Of a stretch of 64,000 nucleotides of DNA, positions 42,152 to 51,166 are shown in pieces. The notes beneath the pieces were generated by a model. It was not told the origin of the DNA. It ran no database searches and saw nothing but the letters and a program-made list of their open reading frames with translations. The position numbers and the translations under genes are program-made. Each line of letters opens with the position of its first letter. Position 1 is the stretch's first letter. The stretch is from JAMHWF01 sp048500255 (lineage in GTDB: Bacteria; Pseudomonadota; Gammaproteobacteria; Burkholderiales; Burkholderiaceae_C): NCBI GenBank assembly GCA_048500255.1, contig JASNYH010000007.1, positions 124,001-188,000 of the forward strand, read 5' to 3'.

Positions 42152-42304
42152 GGGGGCTCCTTGTGCGCGTGCCTCGGCGCGCCCGTCGGGGCACGCGGTG
42201 GCACGTCCTGTCGACGATTATTCGGACGGGGGTGCGCGCCGAAGCCGCGAAAAGCGGGCCGAAGGCGAGGCAGATCGGCGCCCGGCGGCGCTCGACGCCG
42301 CCGG

Positions 42305-43945
42305 TCAGGCGTAGAGGTCGACGACGCCGCGCGCCGCGACCTGGCGGCGCAACGGGTCGCCCACCGCCGCCGCACCGGCCGGGGTGCCGTCGGTGCCGCT
42401 GCGCGCCGTGCCCGGCGTCGCGCCCTGCGGCGCCGGCATGCCGTGGCGGTGCGAAGACTGCTGGAACACGCCCCCGCCGGCCAGCGTGAGGCCCGATTCG
42501 CGCAGCGCGCTGGCGAGTTCGGGCAGGCCGGACTCGATCGCGCTGCGCGTCGCGGCGACGTCGGCGACGAAGTCGATGCGCGCCTGCGTGCCCTCGACGG
42601 CGATGCGCACGTCGATCGGGCCCATCTCGGCGGGGTGCAGCTGCAGCCGCGCCTCGTGCACGCCGTCGCGCGCAAGGCGGCCGAGCGTCACCGCCAACGA
42701 CGGCGCGAACTCGGCGCTGCCGACGGGCGCGGGCAGCGCGTAGGTCGGCGCGGCGCTCGCGGCAGGAGCCGGCGACGCGAGGGTGCTGGCGCCCGGAGTC
42801 GCCGGGCCGGCGCTCGCGGCGGCCGGCAGCAGCGAGGCGGCGGGATCGGAGGCGCCGCGCTGCAGCGACGGCGCGGCGGCGTCGCGGCCGGCGGCGCGCA
42901 GCGCGTCGGCGAAGGTCGATGCGGCGGACGCGGCGTGGGCGGCGTCGGCCGTGGCCGGTGCGGCGCCGCTGCGCGCGAGTGCCGCCGTCGCGCCTGCGAC
43001 GTCGTCGCGGCCGGGCGGGCCGGCACGTCGCGCTGTCGGGGCGGATGCGGCAGCGGGCAGCGCGGTGGCGTCGCGCGTCGCGGGCGGAGCGGCAGCGTCG
43101 CTGCCGGCGAGCGCGCGCATGGCGGCGGCGAGGTCGGTGGCGAGGGCGGCGCCGGCGGGCGGCGTGGCCGGGGAGGTCGCCGCGCACTTCGCGTCGGCCG
43201 GCGTGGGCGAGGCTGCGGTCACGGCGTCGCCGCTCGTGCCACGTCGGGCCGCGGCGTCCGCGGCGGCGAGGTCGGGTGCGAGGCTGCTGTCGGTTCGGGC
43301 GGCGCCGTGGGCGTCGCTGGCTGCAGCGGCGTTGGCGGATCGGGGCGCTGCGGCGGTGGCGCGCGATGCGTGCGTCGTTGTCGCGGTCGGCCGCGCGGCG
43401 CGGCTGATCGCGCTGCCGTCGGCCAGCGCAACGGCCTCGGCGGGCGTCGTCGCGCCGCCGACGAGTGTCGCGGCCCAGGCGGCGAGCGAGGGGTCGGCTG
43501 CGTCGGCGGCCGGCGCGGCGCCCGTCGGTGCTGCGTCGTGCTCGGCGGTGAGGAGGGCGGCGCCGTCGCGTAGCGCGTCGTCGGCGGCAGTGGCCGTCGT
43601 CGTCGTCGAGGCACTGCCATCGATCGTCGCATCGCGGGCGTCGGCCTGCGCGTCGCCGGCCGGCACGCTGCCGTCGTCGGCGGGTTCGGCGCCGCGCGCT
43701 GCCGTGCCCGCACGCGGCGCGTCGGCGGCGGTGCGCGGCGTCGCCGTGCCGCTGCGGGGCGGCTCCGCACTGCGCGTGGCCGGCACGGCGGGGCCGCCGT
43801 CGCGCGGCGGCGCGGCGCGGCCGAGCAGTCGGGAGAAGGAGGATGAAGCCTCGTCGCTCGTGGCGGACGCGACCGCTGCGCCCGGCGTCACGGGCGCGGC
43901 CGGCGCGACGGCGGGGACGGGGCTGCTGAAAACGATGGTGGCCAT
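42305..43945 (-). CDS. fliK: Flagellar hook-length control protein FliK
   Basis: A 546-residue secreted molecular ruler. The first 380 residues are low-complexity sequence rich in Ala, Thr, Asp and Pro, as expected for the extended ruler part. The conserved C-terminal domain that triggers the FlhB switch contains LARDGVHEARLQLHPAEMGP, IDVRIAVEGTQARIDFVADV and ALRESGLTLAGGGVFQQSS. It follows fliJ by 26 bp. The gap to fliL is 153 bp, which I find to hold no gene. Confidence 0.9.
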   Translation of the reverse strand: MATIVFSSPVPAVAPAAPVTPGAAVASATSDEASSSFSRLLGRAAPPRDGGPAVPATRSAEPPRSGTATPRTAADAPRAGTAARGAEPADDGSVPAGDAQADARDATIDGSASTTTTATAADDALRDGAALLTAEHDAAPTGAAPAADAADPSLAAWAATLVGGATTPAEAVALADGSAISRAARPTATTTHASRATAAAPRSANAAAASDAHGAARTDSSLAPDLAAADAAARRGTSGDAVTAASPTPADAKCAATSPATPPAGAALATDLAAAMRALAGSDAAAPPATRDATALPAAASAPTARRAGPPGRDDVAGATAALARSGAAPATADAAHAASAASTFADALRAAGRDAAAPSLQRGASDPAASLLPAAASAGPATPGASTLASPAPAASAAPTYALPAPVGSAEFAPSLAVTLGRLARDGVHEARLQLHPAEMGPIDVRIAVEGTQARIDFVADVAATRSAIESGLPELASALRESGLTLAGGGVFQQSSHRHGMPAPQGATPGTARSGTDGTPAGAAAVGDPLRRQVAARGVVDLYA

Positions 43946-43971
43946 CGTGCGGTGTCCCGTTGTCGTGCGCG

Positions 43972-44451
43972 TCAGTGCCGGACGGCGCGCGCCGCGGCGG
44001 CGTCGCGCTGGTGCCAGGCGGCCAGCGCCGCCAGCTCGTCGCTGCCGCGCTGCTCGCGGCGCGTGGCGGCGAGCTGCAATTCGCGCTCGCGGCGCTCGAT
44101 CAGCTTGCGGATCGACGCGACGCGCAGTTCGCGTTCGCGCAGCGCGTCGCGCGCGGCCTGCGCCTGGTCGCCGGCGTGCACGGCGGCATGCTGCTGCTGC
44201 TCGATCGCCTGCGTCAGGCGCTGCATGAAGCCCTGGTAGTAGCGCACGATCTCGATGCTGCTGCGCTGCGTGAACTCGCGCGTCCAGCGCTGCTCGTAGT
44301 CGCGGCGGTAGGTCAGCAGCTGATCGAGCTGGCTGCGCGCGCGGCGCGCGGCCTCGTCGGCGCGCTGCATGCCGGCGCGCGCGGCGTCGCGTTCGCCTTC
44401 GGCCTGCTGCAGCAGCGCGAGCAGTGCGGGGATGCGGTTGGGGTCGGTCAT
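43972..44451 (-). CDS. fliJ: Flagellar export chaperone FliJ
   Basis: A 159-residue protein predicted to be a coiled coil throughout (ALLQQAEGERDAARAGMQRA, DQLLTYRRDYEQRWTREF, RKLIERRERELQLAATRREQ). FliJ binds the FliI ATPase ring and recycles chaperones. Position between fliI and fliK and the size support the call. The start at 44451 lies 17 bp after fliI. Confidence 0.9.
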   Translation of the reverse strand: MTDPNRIPALLALLQQAEGERDAARAGMQRADEAARRARSQLDQLLTYRRDYEQRWTREFTQRSSIEIVRYYQGFMQRLTQAIEQQQHAAVHAGDQAQAARDALRERELRVASIRKLIERRERELQLAATRREQRGSDELAALAAWHQRDAAAARAVRH

Positions 44452-44468
44452 GGAAGTCGTTGTCGTCG

Positions 44469-45902
44469 TCAGACGGCGATCGTGCCGCCGAGCTGGTGCA
44501 CGCTCGCGTCGAGCGTGGCGGGTTCGTGCATGTCCTGCTGCAGCAGCGCCGTCATCGCGGCGTGCGCGTGCACGGCGGCGTCGAGCTCGGGGTCGTGGCC
44601 CGGCGCATAGGCGCCGAGCTGGATCATGTCGCGCGCCTTGCCGTACTTGGCGTGCAGCTGGCGGAAGCGCCGCGCCGCGTCGAGGTGCTCGCGCGCCGCC
44701 ACGTTGTTCATCACGCGCGACGCCGAGCGCTCGATGTCGATGGCCGGGTAGTGGCCGGCCTCGGCGAGCTCGCGCGACAGCACGATGTGGCCGTCGAGGA
44801 TGGCGCGCGCCGCGTCGGCGATCGGATCCTGCAGGTCGTCGCCTTCGCTCAGCACGGTGTAGAAGGCGGTGATCGAGCCGTTGCCGTTCAGGCCGTTGCC
44901 GCTGCGCTCGACGAGCTGCGGCAGCTTGGCGAAGCAACTCGGCGGATAGCCTTTGGTGGCCGGCGGCTCGCCGATCGCCAGCGCGATCTCGCGCTGCGCC
45001 ATCGCATAGCGCGTCAGCGAGTCCATCAGCAGCAGCACGTGCTTGCCGCGGTCGCGGAAGTGCTCGGCCACCGCGGTGGCATAGCTCGCGCCCTGCATGC
45101 GCACCAGCGGCGGCGCGTCGGCCGGCGCGGCGACGACGACGGAGCGCGCCAGGCCCTCCTCGCCGAGGATGTCTTCGATGAACTCCTTGACTTCGCGCCC
45201 GCGCTCGCCGATCAGGCCGACGACGATCACGTCGGCCGCCGTGTAGCGCGCCATCATGCCGAGCAGCACCGACTTGCCGACGCCCGAGCCGGCAAAGAGG
45301 CCGATGCGCTGGCCGCGGCCGACGGTGAGCATGGCGTTGATCGCGCGCACGCCGGTGTCGAGCGGCTGGCGCACCGGGTCGCGGTCCATCGCATTGATCG
45401 GGCGGCGGCTCATCGGCGCGTTGTGCACGGCGGTGAGCGGCCCCTTGCGGTCCATCGGCACGCCGTGCGAGTCGACGACGCGGCCGAGCAGGCCGTCGCC
45501 CATCGGCAGGTGCAGTCCGCGGTCCTCGCTGCGGCGCCACGGGTGGTTGACGCGGCCGAGCCGGGGCGCGGCGGCGGGCGTGGGCCGCGGCACGACGAGC
45601 GCGCCGCTGGCCAAGCCGTGCACCTCGCCGGTGGGCATCAGGTAGGCGCGGTCGCCCGAGAAGCCGACCACTTCGGCGATCACGGGCGGCTGGCCCTTCA
45701 TGCGCACCTCGCACACGGCGCCGACCGGTGCTCGGATGCCGGCGGCCTCGAGCACGAGGCCGGCGACGCGCACCAGCTTGCCCTGCGTCTCGAGCTCGAC
45801 CGGCGCGGCGGCGAAAGCGCGCAGGTCGGCGAGATAGCGCTGCCACTTCTCGACGCGCGGCGGGAGCGCCGTCGCGAGCCCTTCGGCGAGCATCGACTTC
45901 AC
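44469..45902 (-). CDS. fliI: Flagellar export ATPase FliI
   Basis: A 477-residue hexameric ATPase that powers or assists export. The Walker A motif is IGLFAGSGVGKSVLLGMMAR. VIVVGLIGERGREVKEFIED, GKHVLLLMDSLTRYAMAQRE (Walker B) and GEPPATKGYPPSCFAKLPQL are nearly invariant in FliI. The GTG at 45902 overlaps the fliH stop codon (GTGA), and an ATG at 45893 is the alternative. The N-terminal domain resembles the F1 beta fold. Confidence 0.96.
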   Translation of the reverse strand: MKSMLAEGLATALPPRVEKWQRYLADLRAFAAAPVELETQGKLVRVAGLVLEAAGIRAPVGAVCEVRMKGQPPVIAEVVGFSGDRAYLMPTGEVHGLASGALVVPRPTPAAAPRLGRVNHPWRRSEDRGLHLPMGDGLLGRVVDSHGVPMDRKGPLTAVHNAPMSRRPINAMDRDPVRQPLDTGVRAINAMLTVGRGQRIGLFAGSGVGKSVLLGMMARYTAADVIVVGLIGERGREVKEFIEDILGEEGLARSVVVAAPADAPPLVRMQGASYATAVAEHFRDRGKHVLLLMDSLTRYAMAQREIALAIGEPPATKGYPPSCFAKLPQLVERSGNGLNGNGSITAFYTVLSEGDDLQDPIADAARAILDGHIVLSRELAEAGHYPAIDIERSASRVMNNVAAREHLDAARRFRQLHAKYGKARDMIQLGAYAPGHDPELDAAVHAHAAMTALLQQDMHEPATLDASVHQLGGTIAV

Positions 45903-46648
45903 AGCGTGCCGTCCTCGCCGTCGTCGACGTCGCCGCCGAGCGCCGCCGCGGCGCGCCGCCAGCGGTTCTCGATGCCGGCATCGACGATGCCGACGTCGCT
46001 CTCGACGATGCAGCCGCCCCGCGACAGCGTGGCGTCGGCCACGAGGCGCGCGCCGCGGCGCTCGAGCTCGTCGCCGGCGCCTTCGGCGACCAGCGCCTCG
46101 TCGTCGGGGTGCACGCGCAGCGTGACGTGGCGCGCGCTCAGCAGCAGGTTGGCGACGGCTTCTCGTGCGACGCTGGCGACCAGCTCGGGCTGCACCGCCA
46201 GCTCGTGGCGCACGACCTGGCCGGCGAGGTCCATCGCGGCGTGGGCGAGCGCCTCGGCCATCTGTTCCTCGAGCGCGCCGAGCTGCGCGTCGGCGCTGGC
46301 GAGCAGCGCGCCGATCTGCGCCGTGGCCTGCTGCGCATAGCTGCGCTTGAAGGCCTCGAGCGCGGACAGGCCGTCGCGGTAGCCGTCCTGGTAGCCGGCC
46401 TGGCGCGCGGCGGCCAGCGCGGCCTGCTGCGCCTCGTCGGCGTCGGCCGGCGCGGCGCCGGCGTGAACGGGCGCGGCCGCCGAGGCCGACGCGCCGCCCG
46501 ACAAGGCATCGGGCGTCCACGCCGAGAACGCGCTCAGCTCCTCGCGCGGGATGAAGCGCGCATACGGTGATGCCGGCTTGGCGCCGGGCGCCGGCGGCGG
46601 CACCTGGCGCGGCGCGGCGTGGCGCCGGTCAGACGAACTCGTCATCAC
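45899..46648 (-). CDS. fliH: Flagellar export regulator FliH
   Basis: A 249-residue regulator of FliI. The N-terminal part is Pro/Ala-rich with SPYARFIPREELSAFSAW. A glycine-repeat helix region follows (ARQAGYQDGYRDGLSALEAF, the GxxxG pattern typical of FliH). The C-terminal domain VVRHELAVQPELVASVARE and VTLRVHPDDEALV matches the V/A-type stalk E-subunit fold. Its start overlaps fliG by 20 bp. Confidence 0.92.
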   Translation of the reverse strand: MMTSSSDRRHAAPRQVPPPAPGAKPASPYARFIPREELSAFSAWTPDALSGGASASAAAPVHAGAAPADADEAQQAALAAARQAGYQDGYRDGLSALEAFKRSYAQQATAQIGALLASADAQLGALEEQMAEALAHAAMDLAGQVVRHELAVQPELVASVAREAVANLLLSARHVTLRVHPDDEALVAEGAGDELERRGARLVADATLSRGGCIVESDVGIVDAGIENRWRRAAAALGGDVDDGEDGTL

Positions 46649-47624
46649 CGCCGCCTCCCAGCACGATCTGGCCTTCCTCGGCCAGTCGGCGAACGATCTT
46701 CAGCATCTCCTTCTGCTCGGCCTCGACCTCCGACAGGCGCACCGGGCCGCGCGACTCGAGGTCCTCGCGCAGCGTTTCGGCGGCGCGCGTCGACATGTTG
46801 CGGAAGATCTTGTCGCGCAGCTCGGGCGTGGCGCCCTTGAGCGCGACGACGAGCGACTCGGACTGCACTTCCTTGAGCAGCGCCTGGATGCCCTTGTCGT
46901 CGACCTTGCCGAGATCGTCGAACGTGAACATGTTGTCCATGATCTTCTGCGCCAGGTCGGCGTCGGCCTCGCGCACGTAGTCGATGATCGCCGTCTCGAC
47001 GCTCGAACCCATCAGGTTGATGATCTCGGCCGCGGCCTTGGCGCCGCCGAGCGAGGCCTTGCGCATCTTGTCGCCGCCGGCGAGCACCTTCGACATCACG
47101 TCGTTGAGGTCGCGCAGCGCGCTCGGCTGGATGCCGTCGAGCGTGGCGATGCGGATCAGCACCTCGTTGCGGTGGCGCTCGGGCAGCAGCTTGAGCACCG
47201 AAGACGCCTGCTCGTGGTCGAGGTGCACGAGGATGGCGGCGACGATCTGCGGATGCTCGTTGCGCAGCAGCTCCGACACCGAGGTCGGGTCCATCCACTT
47301 CAGGCTCTCGATGCCCGTCACGTCGCTGCCCTGCAGGATGCGGTCGATCAGCAGGTTGGCCTTGTCGTCGCCGAGCGCGCGGCGCAGGACCGACTTGACG
47401 TATTCGTCGTTGTCGGCGACGAGCAGGCTCTGCTCGGACGCCTCGGTGTTGAAGCGGCTGAGCACGCCGTCGACACGGTCGTGCGTCACCGTCTTCATCT
47501 TGGCGATCGTCTCGCCCAGGCGCTGCACCTCCTTGGGCGAAAGGTGCTTGAAGACCTCGGAGGCGTCCTCCTCGCCGAGCGACATCAGCAGGATCGCGGA
47601 GTCCTCGAGTCCCTGGTCGTCCAT
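46629..47624 (-). CDS. fliG: Flagellar motor switch protein FliG
   Basis: A 331-residue rotor protein that meets MotA. The N-domain AILLMSLGEEDASEVFKHLS binds FliF. The middle domain contains LRNEHPQIVAAILVHLDHEQ and LPERHRNEVLIRIATLDGIQ with the EHPQ motif. The C-domain ends with MSTRAAETLREDLESRGPVR and VRRLAEEGQIVLGGGGDD, carrying the charged torque helix. It lies 36 bp downstream of fliF with no good Shine-Dalgarno sequence. Confidence 0.97.
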   Translation of the reverse strand: MDDQGLEDSAILLMSLGEEDASEVFKHLSPKEVQRLGETIAKMKTVTHDRVDGVLSRFNTEASEQSLLVADNDEYVKSVLRRALGDDKANLLIDRILQGSDVTGIESLKWMDPTSVSELLRNEHPQIVAAILVHLDHEQASSVLKLLPERHRNEVLIRIATLDGIQPSALRDLNDVMSKVLAGGDKMRKASLGGAKAAAEIINLMGSSVETAIIDYVREADADLAQKIMDNMFTFDDLGKVDDKGIQALLKEVQSESLVVALKGATPELRDKIFRNMSTRAAETLREDLESRGPVRLSEVEAEQKEMLKIVRRLAEEGQIVLGGGGDDEFV

Positions 47625-47660
47625 GGTGTCGTTGTGATGGAGTGGTGTTGTTCTTGGGAA

Positions 47661-49346
47661 TCAGGCCGCCTGGCCGTTGACCCAGCTGCGCACGACGCCG
47701 GCAACGGCGGCCGGGTTCTGGCGCGCGATCTGGCGCGCGCTCGTCAGCTGGTCGCTCGGCTTGGGCCCCTCGAGGGCGGGCGGCGCGCCGGGTACGGGCA
47801 GCGCCTGCGCGTCGTCGACGACGGCGTTGAGCGTCTGGCCGCGCGCCGGCGCGGCGGCCGGCAGCGGCAGCACGGCCTTGAACGCCGGACGCAGCAGGCC
47901 GAAGAAGAGCAGCAGGCCGACGAGGCCGAGCGCGCCCGGCACGGCGACGGCGCGCAGCAGGTCGATCGTCTCGGGCTGCTTCCAGATCGGCAGCGGCTCG
48001 ACCTTGGGCGCGGTCTCGACCTTGAACGGCGCATTGATCACCTTGACCGAGTCGCCGCGCTCCTGGCTGTAGCCGATGGCCTCGCGCACCAGCGCAGTCA
48101 GCTTCTCGAGCTCTTCGCCCGACAGCGGCTGATAGGTCGTCTTGCCCTTGGCGTCGGTGACGGCGCGGTGGTTGACGACGACGGCCGTGTTCAGCCGCTT
48201 GACGGTGCCGGTGGCGGCGCGCGTCACCTTGACCGTCTTGTCGACCTCGTAGTTCGTCACGTGGTCGCGGCGCGAGTTGGTGGCGCCGCCGCCGCCCTGC
48301 GCCGCCTGCAGCGGCTGCTGCGCGCCCGCGACGGGCGCGGTGGCGGGCACCGGCGGCTGGTTCGACGTGGCGCCGGGCACGCCGGCGGGCTGGCCGGGCG
48401 TCGAGCCCATCGACTCGCTGCTCTGCTGGCTGCGCACCGTGGCCTGCACCTTGTCGCCCTGGTTGGGCGCGTAGGCCTCGGAGGTCGACTCCGACTGCGT
48501 GAAGTCGACCTCGGCCGTGACCTGGGCGCGCAGGTTGTCGCGCCCGACGATCGGCTCGAGCAGCTCGACGATGCGGCGGCCGTAGCCCGACTCGAGCTGG
48601 GCGACGTATTGCAGCTGGTTCGCGTCGAGGCCGTTGGCCGTGGTCGCGTCCTGCGGGCCCGACAGCAGCGCGCCCGTTTGATCGAGCACGCTGACGGAGC
48701 GCGGCGCCAGCTCGGGCACGCTCGACGACACCAGGTGCACGATGCCGGCGATTTGCGCGCGGTCGAGCGCGCGGCCGGGGTGCAGCGTCAGCACGACGGA
48801 GGCGCTGGGCTTCTGCTGCTCGCGGAAAAAGCCGTTCTGGTTGGGCAGCGCGAGGTGCACGCGGGCACCCTGCACGGCGGCCAGCGCCGTGATCGAGCGC
48901 GTGAGCTCGCCCTCGAGGCCGCGCTGGAACGTCAGGCGCTCCTGGAACTGCGTCTGGCCGAAGCGCGCCGAGTCCATCAGCTCGAAGCCGACGACGCTGC
49001 CCTTGGGCAGGCCGGCCGACGCCAGCTTGAGCCGCGCGTCGTGCACCTGGGCGGCCGGCACCAGGATCGCCGCGCCGCCGTCGGCGTGCTTGTAGGGAAT
49101 GTTCATCTGCGACAGCTGCGCGATGATCGCGCCGCCGTCCTTGTCCGACAGGTTGGCGTAGAGCACCTTGTAGTCGCCCTGGCCGCGCCACATCGCGAGC
49201 GCCAAGACCACGGCGGCGATGCCGGCGAGGCCGAGGCCGAGGTTGAACTTGCTGCGCGCCGGCAGCGAGGCCAGCCGGCCGAGCGCACCGTCGGGTGCGT
49301 GGGCGGTGGCGGTGGGGGCGCTGGCGGGAACGAGGGCGTTGTCCAT
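47661..49346 (-). CDS. fliF: Flagellar MS-ring protein FliF
   Basis: A 561-residue protein of the basal-body MS ring. The first membrane helix is LGLAGIAAVVLALAMW near residue 35. The periplasmic ring-building motifs follow: VLYANLSDKDGGAIIAQLSQ, ALPNQNGFFREQQKPSASVV and RRIVELLEPIVGRDNLRAQV. The second helix is LGLVGLLLFFGLL near residue 460. The FliG-binding C-terminus contains RQIARQNPAAVAGVVRSWVN. The ATG at 49346 is the first start that gives a normal N-terminus. It is the first gene of the 13-gene operon. Confidence 0.96.
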   Translation of the reverse strand: MDNALVPASAPTATAHAPDGALGRLASLPARSKFNLGLGLAGIAAVVLALAMWRGQGDYKVLYANLSDKDGGAIIAQLSQMNIPYKHADGGAAILVPAAQVHDARLKLASAGLPKGSVVGFELMDSARFGQTQFQERLTFQRGLEGELTRSITALAAVQGARVHLALPNQNGFFREQQKPSASVVLTLHPGRALDRAQIAGIVHLVSSSVPELAPRSVSVLDQTGALLSGPQDATTANGLDANQLQYVAQLESGYGRRIVELLEPIVGRDNLRAQVTAEVDFTQSESTSEAYAPNQGDKVQATVRSQQSSESMGSTPGQPAGVPGATSNQPPVPATAPVAGAQQPLQAAQGGGGATNSRRDHVTNYEVDKTVKVTRAATGTVKRLNTAVVVNHRAVTDAKGKTTYQPLSGEELEKLTALVREAIGYSQERGDSVKVINAPFKVETAPKVEPLPIWKQPETIDLLRAVAVPGALGLVGLLLFFGLLRPAFKAVLPLPAAAPARGQTLNAVVDDAQALPVPGAPPALEGPKPSDQLTSARQIARQNPAAVAGVVRSWVNGQAA

Positions 49347-49515
49347 GGGGCGAAAGGCGGTTTCCGTGTCGCTCGATCGAAATCGATTGTTTTGGAAACT
49401 GAAGGGCGCGAGTGCCGCGAACAGGCCCGCAAACGCCTTGCAGTTCGCGCCACCGTGGCGGCGGCGCGCGCCTAGCATGGGAACGGTCCCCCCACTGCCC
49501 GTGGAGCCCTCACCC
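49347..49515. promoter_or_regulatory. Divergent control region between fliF and fliE
   Basis: This 169-bp region must hold the promoters of the fliF-fliR operon (minus) and of fliE (plus). Two adjacent 8-bp palindromes, TCGATCGA (49373-49380) and AATCGATT (49381-49388), lie in its only AT-rich patch, next to fliF. I find no sigma-28 or sigma-54 match, consistent with a FlhDC-activated sigma-70 class II promoter. Confidence 0.45.
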
Positions 49516-49845
49516 ATGGACGTCAAGCTCAAGCCCTTCGACTTCGCCCAGGCCGTCGCACGCGCCGGCCTGACGACGAGCGGCCAGCCGATCGCGCGCA
49601 GCGGCGGCAAGGCGGTCGAGGGAACGGGCTTCCAGGGCGCGCTCGCCAACGCGCTCAAGTCGGTGAGCGAGGCGCAGAACGAGGCCACGCGGCTGCAGCG
49701 CGAAGTGCAGCTCGACAACCCGACCGTCAGCCTCGAAGAGACGATGGTCGCGATGCAGAAGGCCCAGATCGGCTTCCAGGCCACGCTGCAGGTGCGCAAC
49801 CGGCTGGTGCAGGCCTACACGGACATCATGAACATGCAGGTGTGA
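49516..49845 (+). CDS. fliE: Flagellar hook-basal body protein FliE
   Basis: A 109-residue protein that joins the MS ring to the rod and to the export gate. The C-terminal half is typical: VSLEETMVAMQKAQIGFQAT and LQVRNRLVQAYTDIMNMQV. Size is normal (about 105). The ATG at 49516 has GGAG about 10 bases upstream. It is the only flagellar gene on the plus strand here, divergent from fliF as in many bacteria. Confidence 0.95.
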   Translation: MDVKLKPFDFAQAVARAGLTTSGQPIARSGGKAVEGTGFQGALANALKSVSEAQNEATRLQREVQLDNPTVSLEETMVAMQKAQIGFQATLQVRNRLVQAYTDIMNMQV

Positions 49846-49896
49846 GCTGCGGGACGCCGTTGACTGCCGGGGCCACTTCCCCCGACGGAAGGGTTG

Positions 49897-50679
49897 TCAG
49901 GCGTCGACACGGCGCGCGCCGGTCACGCGCAGGAGCCAGCGGTTCAACCCAGGAGCGACGGCGCGGATCCACGTGTACAGCTGCAGCATGAACGGGTGGA
50001 CCACTTCTTCGCGAGGGCGCAGCGCAACCTCGGCCAGCACTCGCCCGCACTCTGCCGGGCTCAGCGTGCGGATCGTCTTGGCGATCCCGGGCATCTGCTT
50101 GTCGACGCCGGGGTTGTGCTCGAAGTAGGACGAAGCGACCTTCCCGAAGATGACATGGCAGCTTCTCACTCCCGTTCCATGGAGATCCTGAACGAGGGCG
50201 TCGTGCAGACCCTTGAGCGCAGCTCGTGCCGCGATGTAGCCCACGGCGCCCGGCCAGGCCGAGTAGCACGCCGGTGAGTTGACGTGGATGACGATCCCGG
50301 ATCGACGCTCCAGCATGTCGCGCATGAAGGCGTGGGTGATGTTGAAGGCGGCGAGGTAAGGCGCCCCGATCATCTGGAGCGCTGCGGCGGGCGGCGTATC
50401 CTCGATGCGCTTCCATTGCCCGAGCCCGGCGCAATTGATGACGATATCCGGCGTGCCGAGATCGGTTCGCACGCGCTGCGCCATCTCCAGGACGGCTTCT
50501 CCGGACGCTGCGTCGCACACCTCGAAGCTCGCCGCCGGCCCGATGGAGGCTGCCGTCTGCGCAAGACGCTCCCGATCCCGGGCGACGAGCACGACACGCA
50601 GTCCCAGCCGCGCCAGTTCCCGTGCGGCCTCGGCGCCGATGCCGCTCGAGGCTCCAGTGATCAAGGCCAGCTTGGGCAT
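49897..50679 (-). CDS. Short-chain dehydrogenase/reductase (SDR)
   Basis: A 260-residue classical SDR. LALITGASSGIGAEAARELA is the TGxxxGxG NAD(P)-binding motif, VINCAGLG matches NNAG, and the catalytic pair is in the segment VNSPACYSAWPGAVGYIAAR (S, then YxxxR). Lysine of the usual YxxxK is replaced by arginine, which weakens the assignment of normal activity. The C-terminal hydrophobic region (MLQLYTWIRAVAPGLNRWLL) resembles membrane-associated members. The substrate is unknown. Codon use is less GC-biased than in the flagellar genes, so this gene and the next may be insertions. Confidence 0.85.
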   Translation of the reverse strand: MPKLALITGASSGIGAEAARELARLGLRVVLVARDRERLAQTAASIGPAASFEVCDAASGEAVLEMAQRVRTDLGTPDIVINCAGLGQWKRIEDTPPAAALQMIGAPYLAAFNITHAFMRDMLERRSGIVIHVNSPACYSAWPGAVGYIAARAALKGLHDALVQDLHGTGVRSCHVIFGKVASSYFEHNPGVDKQMPGIAKTIRTLSPAECGRVLAEVALRPREEVVHPFMLQLYTWIRAVAPGLNRWLLRVTGARRVDA

Positions 50680-50726
50680 GGGGCCGAGGTGAGCGGGTTC
50701 ATTCGCGGGCGGCACTCCCCGCTTGC

Positions 50727-51083
50727 CTATGCTCCGACCCACCGACTGCGAAAGATGAAGTACACGGCGCCCAGAATGCACAGACCCGCCCAAAGGTAAT
50801 CGAGCTTGAGCGGTTCCTTCATGAAGAAGATGGCGAACGGAACGAACACGGCGAGGGTGATGACTTCTTGCAGGATCTTGAGTTGCCCGAGCGACAGGAC
50901 CCCATAGCCGATGCGATTCGCTGGAACCTGCAGCATGTACTCGAAGAACGCGATGCCCCAACTGATGAGCGCGGCGACCATCCACGGCTTTCCGCTCAGC
51001 TCCTTGAGGTGCGCATACCAGGCGAACGTCATGAAGACGTTGCTCAGGGTCAGAAGCAGTACGGTTAGACCGATCTCGCGCAT
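50727..51083 (-). CDS. DUF486 (DMT-like) small membrane protein
   Basis: A 118-residue protein with four membrane helices. MREIGLTVLLLTLSNVFMTF, WYAHLKELSGKPWMVAALIS, WGIAFFEYMLQVPANRIGYG and LWAGLCILGAVYFIFRSRW fit the DUF486 family, a relative of small multidrug transporters. No function is known for the family. It starts at 51083 and ends 47 bp before the SDR start, so the two may form one unit. Confidence 0.88.
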   Translation of the reverse strand: MREIGLTVLLLTLSNVFMTFAWYAHLKELSGKPWMVAALISWGIAFFEYMLQVPANRIGYGVLSLGQLKILQEVITLAVFVPFAIFFMKEPLKLDYLWAGLCILGAVYFIFRSRWVGA

Positions 51084-51166
51084 GGCTGAGTGCCGCGCAA
51101 CGAATGAAAGGGGCTTCCCTGTCCCGGGGTCGAGGGGAAGAACGCGAGCAGACCTCTCACAGCAAC

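Noticed and set aside
46551..49475. Plus-strand open frame of 974 codons across fliG-fliF
   Set aside because: Antisense to two fully conserved flagellar genes; low-complexity His/Arg/Gln-rich translation.
49347..49515. Sigma-54 promoter between fliF and fliE
   Set aside because: No TGGC-N8-TTGC-type pair with correct GG/GC spacing on either strand.
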